A DNA stretch of 21,818 nt from an uncultured Oscillospiraceae bacterium. Its GTDB lineage: Bacteria; Bacillota; Clostridia; Oscillospirales; Oscillospiraceae. Positions 9,301 through 15,944 of this stretch are shown here, piece after piece. Every line of letters begins with the position of its first letter. Within the stretch, counting starts at the first letter, position 1. The notes beneath the pieces are model-generated. The model worked only from the letters and a program-made list of their open reading frames with translations, was not told where the DNA came from and searched no databases. The stretch lies in assembly GCA_900754515.1 (NCBI GenBank), contig CAAEDD010000058.1, positions 1 through 21,818 of the forward strand, read 5' to 3'. A program made the position numbers and the translations under genes.

Positions 9301-10422
9301 GACAAGGGTGTGCGTACCCGCTGCAGCGACGATCTGCTGTGGCTGGTGTGGGCGCTTTGCGAATATACCGATGCCACCGGCGACTACGCCCTGTGCAATG
9401 AGGAAACGCCATATCTGGCCTCCTCTCCCCTGGCCTCTCATGAGTGGGACAGGTATGAGACCCCGGAAGTCTCCTCCTCCGCTCCGGTGCTGCTCCACGC
9501 CAAAGGGGCCTTGGAGTGCTGCATAAGCCGTGGCTTTGGACCGCACGGACTTCCCCGGATGCTGGGTGGTGACTGGAATGATGCCCTCAACGCCGTGGAG
9601 GGAGAGAGCGTATGGCTGGGTTGGTTCTTCTCCCACTGCGCCCGGCGCTTTGCCGCCCTGTTGGAGAAACTGGGAGTCGAGGGTTCCCAGCGATACAGCG
9701 CCGGCGCCCGCCAGATAGGTGCCGCAGCCGAGGCGTCCTGGAACGGCCAGTGGTATACCAGAGCATACTATGCCGACGGTGAGGCTCTGGGCGGCCCGGA
9801 GCGCATAGACTCTCTGGCTCAGAGCTGGGCAGCTCTCAGCCCTTATGTCTCCCCCCTTCACGCCGACAAAGCTCTGGATACTGCTCTGGAACGTCTCATT
9901 GACAGGCAAAACAAATTAGTTAAGCTGTTTGACCCTCCTTATTCCTGCAGAGAGCGCAGGCCGGGCTATATCTCCGGCTATGGAGAGGGCTTCAGGGAAA
10001 ACGGCGGCCAGTACACCCACGGAGCCATATGGCTGGCTTTAGCCGCCCTGCGCCGGGGTCGGGTGGACGAGGGCTATGAAATACTTCAGTATCTTCTGCC
10101 TGAAAACCATGACTTGAAGCGCTACGGCGCCGAGCCTTTCGTACTCCCTGCCGACGTATATTCCGCCCCGGGCCATGAAGGTGAAGCAGGCTGGAGCTGG
10201 TATACAGGCTCCGCCGGCTGGTACTTCAGAGTGGTAACGGAGGAGCTGCTGGGTCTCAGGCTCAGGGAAGGCAAGCTGTATATAGAGCCAAATCTTCCCG
10301 CCGCACTGCCCTCTTATTCCGTCACCTGGATAGACCGTCAGTCCCACCTTCATCGCATTGACTGCGACAGGGGCCGTGTCTATGTGGACGGGGACCCATA
10401 TCTGGGGCAGGGCATAGGCTGA
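3385..10422 (+). CDS. Giant cyclic beta-1,2-glucan synthase-like membrane protein (GT84 + GH94)
   Basis: The 2345-residue protein resembles NdvB/Cgs, which polymerise UDP-glucose into beta-1,2-glucan, cyclise it and trim it with a phosphorylase-like domain. Residues 1-270 are a soluble helical N-terminus; membrane helices lie at about 271-306. The glycosyltransferase domain has YIVTLDSDTQV with DSD at 471-473, LSHDALEGAYL, and KRLHRWIRGDWQ with RW at 619-620. More membrane segments lie at about 652-692, 722-749 and 776-818. A glycoamylase-like domain starts near 841 (DFFREEDNFLPPDNFQ). The GH94 part contains GALGFRDQLQD, EGDVMHWWH, GVRTRCSDDLLWL and GGDWNDALN (2061-2069); D2066 is the likely general acid. 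Known synthases are often near 2800 residues, so this one is short, but motif order is complete. The product is inferred: a linear or cyclic beta-1,2-glucan. The frame is uninterrupted and no neighbour suggests an export pathway. Confidence 0.9.
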   Translation: MDNIDSCLYIEDGRLHDYAASAAKLLRPQDNCAGAEAAALLRRNFGEIRRCHQAVERRYGSLAAPPSACEWLLDNWYMVQREYLSAVLELRKARRLRCCSEGIVITELCRVLVRSGLGKVTEERCGIFLSGFQSVTVLQRRELDLFPAALRCAIIEAIADVCRKMQYAADTTAHAQALSALFTSLRLFSVLDLEKLLGEADVSGSILSQDPTGDYERMDSSTQREYLLRLEHMARRSGLEEHMLARKLIKQAQQDGRHIGFYLFKKPAAIWSWLYIGLVILLPLSISLLIAFYLDSIAAALLLLVPVWELIKSFMDFLLLHLISPRPLPRIDTSHGIPSEGKSLCVVSTLLGPGQAERLEQLRLACRSAGKDLMFGLLADLPASKSPSTQEDAQLLRQTRRTIRQLNRKYGGGFYLFTRERSFDGEQYSGRERKRGALLELSRLLCGQPSALEVTGDLEALSGTKYIVTLDSDTQVYPGSVGELIGAAIHPLNRAVIDHRRHVVKEGYGLIHPRMSTGLQSANATDFALIFAGAGGSDPYGALCGELYMDAFDNGGFAGKGVIDAAALLECTGSRFPQGCILSHDALEGAYLHGAYMGDVEFSDNFPTRPLAYYKRLHRWIRGDWQNAPWIFKRELRAMDRFRLFDSLRRSLFAPMTFLAILSGFMLPESALALSAAAALLALLTNLLLSFAQSGLARRERVRLRRHTRLLTGIGGSIVQTFIRLWLLPYEAWVCLTAIVTALWRMLISRKRLLQWQTAAQVEKGSHDFAQHIKKMWFPIVLGVLLMAFSPAIIGKASGFMWLLSPAAAAALALPAYKESCLRSIDRDYLIRAAGENLRYLLDFFREEDNFLPPDNFQEQPPVGTAHRTSPTNMGLAMAAVECGVRMGLIDTEKAAEYLSHMADTMERMPRCMGHFYNWYDTRSLRPLSPRYISTVDSGNLYAGLLCVSQALESQGRWELKERIDALMAPMDFSPLYDSGRGLFYICYDSENERGAGGWYDLMASEAMLTSYLAIAKGDVPIKHWRRLSRAQLQKDGYRGLASWTGTMFEYLMPELFLPVYRSSLLYESSRFCLYAQRRRCLPGRPWGISESAFYSLDASLSYRYKAHGCPALALKRGQEADMVISPYSSFLALAVEPEAAVKNLRRLESWGARGRYGFMEALDFTPSRCRGKVEKVSCYMAHHVSMSIIAAANAVCRGYAQELFMSDSSMAAYALLLQERLPAEAVVIRRALTEVPEKPRRGISQRWQLRGGAEDREMRACLLSNGAYNIMSTNHGHTSAFLGETCIYHSDSLTGGVNISLDGKPLFPAESPLMWELGEAQCSCSRELGGISANMSVSAATGDIGELRCLELQGSQRRQVRLELSFQPILAELSHWEDHPAYWKLGITAEQEGQALLLHRLPKDSGRGLWLCLLCSDEAEYQGDAKGGLGSLSQPLVRVGVKLLLDEGKSCSVRFALCVAAFREEALAAAQRILYSDKGAQASMAGAAAVHLGMSPEEVGAAMSMVLPLWQNRLYRSAPRLDLWQYGVSGDLPIICCQGDSPESEKLLRRFCLLKSCGLNADLIFFSDQQGEYQQPLLGRIVSVLSPVGLEALIGSPGGVHILPSSAETAVRSRAAFIAGEKRKLPPALSFPVLSSLRAASTVPPHCWTEQGFEFQVDGVLPPVAWQHVITNGSMGYIATDCGIGNMWLENAREMRVNPPGKSVLDVSGSEFICLEYKGKPVSLFAAGDAYPCRVFYAPGYAVWEKRLGERKIKATLFIPVGTNVRVLLIDGAEGLSIRWGLELCLGSRSGACVTGYVKEDIAHFENPESYFPGAEFLAAFSGKGEFSVEHCPVALSLRGICENRSLLICGFCSEDELRELFSPGHAVAALAGVCARWEDLLGHFSLRSPCSPLDHYMSRWAVYQCLACRLEGRSSLYQSGGALGFRDQLQDSVNLMLIDPAYAREQILLCCRHQYLEGDVMHWWHSHPQGDKGVRTRCSDDLLWLVWALCEYTDATGDYALCNEETPYLASSPLASHEWDRYETPEVSSSAPVLLHAKGALECCISRGFGPHGLPRMLGGDWNDALNAVEGESVWLGWFFSHCARRFAALLEKLGVEGSQRYSAGARQIGAAAEASWNGQWYTRAYYADGEALGGPERIDSLAQSWAALSPYVSPLHADKALDTALERLIDRQNKLVKLFDPPYSCRERRPGYISGYGEGFRENGGQYTHGAIWLALAALRRGRVDEGYEILQYLLPENHDLKRYGAEPFVLPADVYSAPGHEGEAGWSWYTGSAGWYFRVVTEELLGLRLREGKLYIEPNLPAALPSYSVTWIDRQSHLHRIDCDRGRVYVDGDPYLGQGIG

Positions 10423-10471
10423 AGCCGGTCACAGCAGGTTTACAAAAAAGCTACCATTTTATCCCTCCCGG

Positions 10472-10480
10472 TGGTATAAT
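10472..10480 (+). promoter_or_regulatory. Extended -10 promoter of the ymfF operon
   Basis: TGG followed by TATAAT (10475-10480) forms an extended -10 element. No good -35 box lies 16-18 bp upstream, which is acceptable for extended -10 promoters. Transcription would start near 10487, leaving an 80-nt leader before the ymfF ATG. Confidence 0.6.
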
Positions 10481-10497
10481 CAGTAAAAGTTAAGATA

Positions 10498-10540
10498 GAG
10501 CGGTTTTGCCTGGAAACAGGGTGACCAGACGAAGCCGCTC
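10498..10540 (+). promoter_or_regulatory. Foldable 5' leader of the ymfF operon
   Basis: GAGCGGTTTT (10498-10507) can pair with GAAGCCGCTC (10531-10540) over 10 base pairs, two of them G-U. Inside it CCTG-GAAA-CAGG (10509-10520) forms a hairpin with a GNRA-type tetraloop. No U-run follows, so it is not a terminator. It matches no riboswitch class I recognise. It may be a stability element or a protein-binding leader. Confidence 0.35.
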
Positions 10541-10566
10541 CGTACATATAAAACAGGAGGTGCCCC

Positions 10567-11886
10567 ATGGAGTATTCAAGGACAGAGTTGCTGCCCGGTA
10601 TATTTCTCACTCATCTGCGCAGCGACAAATTCAAAACCGCCTGCATCAGTTTAAACCTGCTTACCCAGCTGAGCCGGGAGACAGCCTCCATGAACGCCCT
10701 CATTCCCTATGTCCTGCGCCGTGGCACCACCCGCTATGGGGACATGGAGGCACTGAGCCGCCGCATGGACGAGCTCTATGGTACCGCTATAGAGCCGGTA
10801 GTGCGCCGGGTCGGGGAGATACAGTGCATCGGCTTTTACGGCAGCGTCCCGGAGGACAGCTATCTTCCGGATGGGGAGAAGCTGCTGCCTCAGGCTATAG
10901 CCCTAATGGCCGAAATGCTACTGGCCCCGAATACCCGGGGCGGCTTGCTGCTTCCGGCCTATGTGGACAGTGAAAAGGAAAAGCTGCTGGAGCGCCTTCG
11001 CAGCCGCATAAACGACAAGCGGGGATATTCCCTCAGCCGCTGCATAGAGGAAATGTGCTGCTTTGAGGACTTTGCCGTCAGCCGCCTCGGCAGCGAAGAT
11101 GAGGCGGAAAATATCAATTACAAGAAACTCAGCCGCCACTACCGCAGTTTGCTGCAAAGCTGTCCGGTAGAGTTGTTCTACTGCGGCAGAGCCCCGTTCA
11201 AAAAAGTCTGTGCTGCCTTTAAAGATGCCCTGGCCTCCATGCCCAGAGGAGAGATAGACTATGAGCTGGGCACGGACATCCGCATGAACGCCATTGAAGA
11301 CAAGCCCCGCTATGTGGAGGAAAAGCTGGACGTGGGACAGGGTAAACTGGTCATCGGCTTTCGTCTCGGCGAATGCATGGAAGATCCGAATATTGCGGCT
11401 ATCTACGTCTTTAACGGCGTCTACGGCAGCGGCAGTACCTCCAAGCTTTTTATGAACGTGCGGGAAAAGCTCAGCCTGTGCTACTATGCCAGCTCCATTG
11501 CTTATATTCACAAGGGCTTGCTGCTGGTGGCCTCCGGTATAGAGTTCGATAAATTTGAAGCCGCCAGGGACGAGATATTCGCCCAGCTGGAGGCAGTGAA
11601 AAACGGTGATATCAGCGACGAGGAGTTCAATGCCGCCAAGCGCTGTGTGGCCTCTGACCTGCGCTCCCTCACCGACAGCCAGGGCGAGCTGGAGGGCTTT
11701 TATCTCTCCCAGACTCTGGATGGGCTGGACTACGGTCCCATGGAGCTGGCCGAGCTGGTGGAGGATGTTACAAAAGAAGATGTTGTTTCAATCGCCCGGA
11801 GCGTTGAGTGTGACCTCATCTATTTCCTCCGGGGACTGGACGGCGAGGAAACTTTGGAGGAGGTGGCCGACGATGGACAGCCGTGA
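10567..11886 (+). CDS. ymfF: M16-family protein YmfF (EF-P 5-aminopentanol modification-associated), non-catalytic partner
   Basis: This 439-residue protein has the M16 peptidase fold but lacks the zinc-binding HXXEH motif; the equivalent region reads NALIPYVLRRGTTRYGDMEALSRRMDELYG without His/Glu ligands. The C-terminal M16 half shows the conserved YVFNGVYGSGSTSKLFMNVREKLSLCYYASS. This pattern, an inactive M16 protein encoded directly before an active one, matches Bacillus YmfF/YmfH, linked to 5-aminopentanol modification of elongation factor P. AGGAGGTG precedes the ATG at 10567. The gene overlaps ymfH by 14 nt, consistent with a 1:1 heterodimer. Neither efp nor the ymfI-type reductase gene is in the window, so the EF-P role is inferred from the family. 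Confidence 0.88.
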   Translation: MEYSRTELLPGIFLTHLRSDKFKTACISLNLLTQLSRETASMNALIPYVLRRGTTRYGDMEALSRRMDELYGTAIEPVVRRVGEIQCIGFYGSVPEDSYLPDGEKLLPQAIALMAEMLLAPNTRGGLLLPAYVDSEKEKLLERLRSRINDKRGYSLSRCIEEMCCFEDFAVSRLGSEDEAENINYKKLSRHYRSLLQSCPVELFYCGRAPFKKVCAAFKDALASMPRGEIDYELGTDIRMNAIEDKPRYVEEKLDVGQGKLVIGFRLGECMEDPNIAAIYVFNGVYGSGSTSKLFMNVREKLSLCYYASSIAYIHKGLLLVASGIEFDKFEAARDEIFAQLEAVKNGDISDEEFNAAKRCVASDLRSLTDSQGELEGFYLSQTLDGLDYGPMELAELVEDVTKEDVVSIARSVECDLIYFLRGLDGEETLEEVADDGQP

Positions 11887-13150
11887 ATATCCCAATATAG
11901 GTGAAAAGCTTTACAGCAGCGTGCTGCCCAATGGTCTGAGGCTGAACGTTGTACCAAAGCCCGGTTTTTCCACCCGCTATGCCGTCTTTGCAACAAACTA
12001 CGGCGGGGCCCACCGGCGCTTTACTCTGGACGGTGAGACCATAGACACACCGGCAGGTGTAGCCCATTTTCTGGAACACAAGATGTTTGACCTTCCCAAT
12101 GGGGACAATGCTCTGAACATTCTGTCTGCCAACGGAGCCGACCCCAACGCCTTTACCTCCAGCGGAGTCACCTGCTATTACTTCAGCTGCACCGAAGGCT
12201 TTGAGGAAAACCTGCGTATGCTGCTTCATTTTGTCTCAACACCCTATTTTACGGCAGAGACAGTGAACAAGGAGCAGGGCATCATCGGCCAGGAGATACG
12301 CATGGGGGAAGACAGCCCGGACAGCCGCGTGTATTACAACCTCATGGAGTGCCTTTACAATCATCATCCGGTGCGTGACCGGGTGGCCGGAACGGTGGAG
12401 AGCATCGCTCAGATCACCCACGAGACTTTATACTCCTGTCACAAGGTTTTCTATGCCCCGTCCAACATGGCCCTTTGCGTAGAGGGGGACGTAAAAGCGG
12501 AGGAGATTGAGCGCATTGCCCTGGAGGTTCTGGGTACAGAGCTTGCTCCGGTCCCTCGGGCAGATTTTGGAGAGCCTGAAAGCCTGCTGCCGGACAGGCA
12601 GCTGCGCCGGGAAGCCATGGAAGTCTCCGCTCCCCTGTTCCTCATAGGAAGCAAGCTGGCTGTGGAAAAGGAGGGGAAAGCCGCCATGCGTCAGCGCCTG
12701 GTGTCCCGCCTGGCTCTGCGCATACTCTGCGGCGCATCCTCTTCCTTCTATTCCCGGCTTTATTCTCAGGGCATACTGAACCGGAACTTTGACTATGACA
12801 TTGATTTTTCCGCCGGCACCGGCACCGTCATTATCGGCGGTGAGAGCCCGGAGCCGGAACAGGTCCTCCGGGAACTGGAGAAGGCAGTGGCGGAAGTGGG
12901 CCTTCGCGGGCTGGATGAGGCCGCATTTCTCCGGGCAAAACGGGCCACTCTCGGCTCCACTCTTCGGGCGCTGGAGGACTTTGAAAACGTATGCGTCTCT
13001 CTGGCCACAGGGATTTTTGACGGTTACTGCGCCTTTGACAGTATGCCGGTGCTGGAGAGCATAAGCCGCAGGGAGTGCGAAGACTTCATCACCGACAGCC
13101 TTGCCCCTGAGCGTCTGGCCCTGTCCATAATAGAAGCTAAGGCGGTGTAA
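11873..13150 (+). CDS. ymfH: M16-family zinc peptidase YmfH (EF-P 5-aminopentanol modification-associated)
   Basis: The 425-residue protein carries the inverted zinc site HFLEH at residues 65-69 (H65 and H69 as zinc ligands, E68 as base). The stretch NKEQGIIGQEIRM follows, where E134 or E141 should be the third ligand. It is therefore the catalytic partner of the upstream inactive homologue. The C-terminal half contains the usual SSFYSRLYSQGILN segment. The frame is open further upstream, but the ATG at 11873 is preceded by GGAGGAGGTGG at about 8 nt and gives the expected N-terminus, PNIGEKLYSSVLPNGLRL. Overlap with ymfF suggests translational coupling. lgt begins 3 bases after the stop. The substrate in this organism is unknown. 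Confidence 0.9.
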   Translation: MDSREYPNIGEKLYSSVLPNGLRLNVVPKPGFSTRYAVFATNYGGAHRRFTLDGETIDTPAGVAHFLEHKMFDLPNGDNALNILSANGADPNAFTSSGVTCYYFSCTEGFEENLRMLLHFVSTPYFTAETVNKEQGIIGQEIRMGEDSPDSRVYYNLMECLYNHHPVRDRVAGTVESIAQITHETLYSCHKVFYAPSNMALCVEGDVKAEEIERIALEVLGTELAPVPRADFGEPESLLPDRQLRREAMEVSAPLFLIGSKLAVEKEGKAAMRQRLVSRLALRILCGASSSFYSRLYSQGILNRNFDYDIDFSAGTGTVIIGGESPEPEQVLRELEKAVAEVGLRGLDEAAFLRAKRATLGSTLRALEDFENVCVSLATGIFDGYCAFDSMPVLESISRRECEDFITDSLAPERLALSIIEAKAV

Positions 13151-13152
13151 TC

Positions 13153-14079
13153 ATGTTCCCAATCCTTATACAGACAATACAGCGGGATTCCGCCATCACC
13201 TTCCCCATGCTGGGGGATCTGACTATAAATCCCCCGGCCTACTTTACCGTGTTCGGCAAGAACATCTACTTCTACGGTGTCATCATCGGTCTGGGCTTTA
13301 TTCTCGGTATGCTCTACTGCGCAAAAAGGAGCCGGGAATTCGGCCTGAAGCCTGATGACGTGTATGATCTCATGATTTGGCTCATCCCCTTTTCCATTAT
13401 CGGTGCCAGGCTCTACTATGTTATCTTTGAGCTTGACTACTATATCCAACACCCGGAGCATATTTTCTCCACTCGTGAAGGGGGCCTTGCCATCTATGGC
13501 GGCATAATAGCCGGGGCCTTAGTGGTGCTGCTCGTTTGCCGGAAAAAGAAGGTTCCCGTTCTGGCCTTTCTGGACCTGGTGGTCTTTGGACTGCTCATTG
13601 GGCAGATAGTTGGCCGCTGGGGCAACTTCATGAACAGGGAAGCCTTTGGTGCCGAAACTGACATTTTCTGCCGCATGGGTCTCATTGCACCTGACGGCAG
13701 TACCATATATGTCCATCCCACTTTTCTTTATGAGAGCCTGTGGAATTTGGGCGTACTTATTTTCCTGATAATATTTACTAAAAAAGGCAAGCGCCGCTAT
13801 GACGGTGAGTGCCTGCTGCTGTATTTCCTGCTCTATGGTCTGGGCCGGGCATGGATAGAGGGACTGCGTACCGACAGTCTCTATATCGGCAGTACCAACA
13901 TACGTGTATCCCAGGCACTGTCTCTGGCGCTTGTGGCAGTATCGCTGATAATACTCATTATACAGAGCCGCCGTCCCCATCCCCCGGAAAAGCTGTTTGT
14001 GAATCAGGTCCGGGCCAGAGAAGCGGCAGCCCAGGCAGAGTCCGGGGCAGAGAAAGAAGAAAAAGAAAATCAACAATAA
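13153..14079 (+). CDS. lgt: Prolipoprotein diacylglyceryl transferase
   Basis: Lgt transfers diacylglycerol from phosphatidylglycerol to the lipobox cysteine of prelipoproteins, the first step of lipoprotein maturation in the cytoplasmic membrane. The 308-residue protein has about seven membrane helices. The Lgt signature GRWGNFMNREAFG is at residues 154-166, with R155, N158 and E163 as the conserved polar residues. The other hallmark loop, EGGLAIYGGIIAG, comes before it, and GRAWIEGLRTDSLY near the last helices matches the family. A charged tail (EKEEKENQQ) extends beyond the usual core. The gene sits 2 bases after ymfH, with an AAGGCGGTG-like ribosome binding site inside the end of ymfH, so it is in the same operon. 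Confidence 0.97.
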   Translation: MFPILIQTIQRDSAITFPMLGDLTINPPAYFTVFGKNIYFYGVIIGLGFILGMLYCAKRSREFGLKPDDVYDLMIWLIPFSIIGARLYYVIFELDYYIQHPEHIFSTREGGLAIYGGIIAGALVVLLVCRKKKVPVLAFLDLVVFGLLIGQIVGRWGNFMNREAFGAETDIFCRMGLIAPDGSTIYVHPTFLYESLWNLGVLIFLIIFTKKGKRRYDGECLLLYFLLYGLGRAWIEGLRTDSLYIGSTNIRVSQALSLALVAVSLIILIIQSRRPHPPEKLFVNQVRAREAAAQAESGAEKEEKENQQ

Positions 14080-14095
14080 GCGGAGGTAAATCACA

Positions 14096-14653
14096 ATGGC
14101 AGATTACAAAGACATCATTACCGGCACCATCTCAAATCTCGTTGGCAAAGTGAAGGAAGTAGCCGAGAGCCCCAGCGTTCAGCAGGCCGTGGGCAAAGTT
14201 AAGGTAGCCGCCGAGGACACAGTCAGTAAAGTAAAGGAGGCCGCCGAAGGCAGTACCGTGAAGGAAGTCTATGAGCAGGGCGCTTCAAGGGTAAAGTCCT
14301 ATGGCCGCATTGCAAAGCTTTCTCTTCAGGTCAACGGGGAGTATGAGGAGCTGCGCCGGGTATACACCGAGATCGGCAAGCTCTGCTACACCCAGCACAA
14401 GGATGCCCCGGAGGAGTTCTTCGCTCCCCTGTTTTCCCAGGTGGAGGCAATCAGCCTGCGCATCGAGAGCATGGAAAATGAGATTGAGGCTCTCAAGGCC
14501 GAAGCCGTCAAAAACGGCGATGGCGATATCGTCGTTGAGGTTGTAGCCGACACCGTGGACGAGGCGGCAGAGGAGTTCAACGAGGCTGCGCAGGAGTTCC
14601 AGAGCGTGGTGGATTCCACCGAGAGCGACGGCTCCGACAGCGGTGATAAGTAA
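14096..14653 (+). CDS. Small acidic helical protein, function unknown
   Basis: I do not recognise a named family. The 185 residues are almost all predicted helix. The N-terminal 70 residues contain loosely repeated amphipathic segments (VGKVKEVAES, VGKVKVAAED, VSKVKEAAEG). The centre, YGRIAKLSLQVNGEYEELRRVYTEIGKLCY, resembles the coiled-coil 'EI..lY..IGKl.Y' module found in small Clostridia proteins that often carry zinc ribbons; no zinc ribbon is present here. A second coiled coil (VEAISLRIESMENEIEALKAEA) leads to a very acidic, Ser/Asp-rich tail. There is no signal peptide or membrane segment, so it is likely cytoplasmic. GGAGGT precedes the ATG. It is the last gene of the ymfF-ymfH-lgt unit, 16 bases after lgt, and is followed by a terminator. 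Confidence 0.85.
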   Translation: MADYKDIITGTISNLVGKVKEVAESPSVQQAVGKVKVAAEDTVSKVKEAAEGSTVKEVYEQGASRVKSYGRIAKLSLQVNGEYEELRRVYTEIGKLCYTQHKDAPEEFFAPLFSQVEAISLRIESMENEIEALKAEAVKNGDGDIVVEVVADTVDEAAEEFNEAAQEFQSVVDSTESDGSDSGDK

Positions 14654-14668
14654 TACACAAAAAATTTT

Positions 14669-14709
14669 AAGCGTATACCGGAAGCTGTTGGCTCCGGTAT
14701 ACGCTTTTT
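14669..14709. terminator. Strong bidirectional intrinsic terminator
   Basis: A perfect 14-bp stem, AAGCGTATACCGGA (14669-14682) with TCCGGTATACGCTT (14693-14706), has a 10-nt loop and a T-run at 14705-14709. It sits between converging genes and ends the ymfF operon. On the minus strand it can also serve the YtvI-like gene, with a less regular U-tract. Confidence 0.92.
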
Positions 14710-14715
14710 ATCGTC

Positions 14716-15786
14716 CTATAATTTTTTCCACAGCTTTATTACTCCCCTGTCGTTCAGCTGCTGCAAAGTCACCAGAATAATCGGGAAGCTGAGCATGCCC
14801 CACACTCCCCATACCCTCCAGCCCACATATACCGCCAGCAGGGAGGCCAGAGCGTCCAGGCCCATCTGGTCGCCCATAAGTTTGGCCTGGATGCAGCTGC
14901 GCACAAGATTGATCACCATCCAGCATACCAGCAGACCTATACCCAGCTTTGTGCTGCCCAGGAGCAAAGAGTATATCGCCCAGGGCACCAGGACTATCCC
15001 CGTCCCGAACACCGGCAGGGCGTCTATGACCGCTGTTATGGCGGCCATGCCCACGGGACTTTTTACCCCCAGCAGGAGGAATCCTACCAGAAGCTGGAAA
15101 AATGTAAGGAGCATCAGCAGCACCTGAGCCCTAAGGAAACCAACGAAGCTGCCCTTCATGTCCTCTCGCAGCCCCTCAAGCCTGTTTCTGAAGCTTTCCG
15201 GCAGCTGGGCCAGGATGAAGGCCGTTGTTCTTGGGTAGGTAGCGGAGATGAAATAAGTGCCGATGCCGGCGGTCACGATAAACAGCAATATGTCCGGGCT
15301 TGCCTGGGCCATGGTGCCCAGGGCATCCAGAGCCCACTGGGACAGGAGCACCGGCAGGCCGTAAAGGCCCTCCCACAGGGCGTCCATGGCGGTCTCCAAA
15401 TATTCTTTCACCCCCTCCGGGGCGGCGTGGATGTAGGTCAGTATCTGGCTTTGCAGGCTGCCCAGAGTGTCCCCCACTTTCAGCATCAGCTCCGGAGTCT
15501 GCTTTGCAAAATCGGTAGCCGCGTTTATGGCCCAGAGGCTCAGGCTCACAACGCCCCAGCTCAGAAGGGCCAGTACCGCCAGGGTCATCAGAGCTGCCGC
15601 CGGGGAGCGCCGCCAGCCGTGGCGAAGCAGGAAACCCATGGGGATCTCCAGCAGCGCCGCCACGGCGTAAGCCAGGATAAATGGTGCCGCCCAGGGCAGC
15701 AGATAGCGTGCTGCCAGCCATATAGCTCCCACAGTCCCGGCCACATAGACCAGGGCAGTGATATATTTAATCAGTTTTTGCTGCAT
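14716..15786 (-). CDS. ytvI: AI-2E family membrane protein, sporulation protein YtvI type
   Basis: The 356-residue protein has the AI-2E/PerM architecture. Two N-terminal membrane helices (ITALVYVAGTVGAIWLA; ILAYAVAALLEIPMGF) and a third are followed by an extracytoplasmic amphipathic region (about residues 90-165). A cluster of about five C-terminal helices follows. The motif DALPVFGTGIVLVPW in the second half is typical of the YtvI subgroup, expressed in the mother cell during sporulation of Bacillus and Clostridia; its substrate is unknown. GCAGGTG lies 5 nt before the ATG at 15786. I found no convincing promoter in front of it, perhaps because a sporulation sigma factor is used. It stands alone, convergent with the ymfF operon and divergent from the aspartokinase gene. 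Confidence 0.87.
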   Translation of the reverse strand: MQQKLIKYITALVYVAGTVGAIWLAARYLLPWAAPFILAYAVAALLEIPMGFLLRHGWRRSPAAALMTLAVLALLSWGVVSLSLWAINAATDFAKQTPELMLKVGDTLGSLQSQILTYIHAAPEGVKEYLETAMDALWEGLYGLPVLLSQWALDALGTMAQASPDILLFIVTAGIGTYFISATYPRTTAFILAQLPESFRNRLEGLREDMKGSFVGFLRAQVLLMLLTFFQLLVGFLLLGVKSPVGMAAITAVIDALPVFGTGIVLVPWAIYSLLLGSTKLGIGLLVCWMVINLVRSCIQAKLMGDQMGLDALASLLAVYVGWRVWGVWGMLSFPIILVTLQQLNDRGVIKLWKKL

Positions 15787-15875
15787 TTTTTCACCTGCCC
15801 GACAAGGTTCTCAGATACAGTTCTTGCCATTTTCTTGGGAAATTATTCCTCCGCACCCCGGAGAGGCCCGGCGTA

Positions 15876-15881
15876 TATAAT
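15876..15881 (+). promoter_or_regulatory. -10 box upstream of the aspartokinase gene
   Basis: A perfect TATAAT occurs at 15876-15881. The sequence 16-18 bp upstream (GCACCC region) is not a recognisable -35 box and there is no TGn extension, so this is a weak call. If used, the leader would be about 57 nt and contain the hairpins described in the findings. Confidence 0.35.
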
Positions 15882-15944
15882 GGTGTAGGCAAAGCGGCTC
15901 TGCTTTGTCCCTTGCCGCTATTGCGGCGTTGGAGGAATGTTACC

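Noticed and set aside
9043..9909. A 288-codon minus-strand frame inside the glucan synthase gene.
   Set aside because: It lies over the highly conserved GH94 region, which fixes the plus-strand frame; the antisense frame is a by-product.
11606..11872. An upstream extension of the ymfH frame inside ymfF.
   Set aside because: The extension is out of frame with ymfF and resembles no M16 sequence. The ATG at 11873 has a strong ribosome binding site and gives the normal N-terminus.
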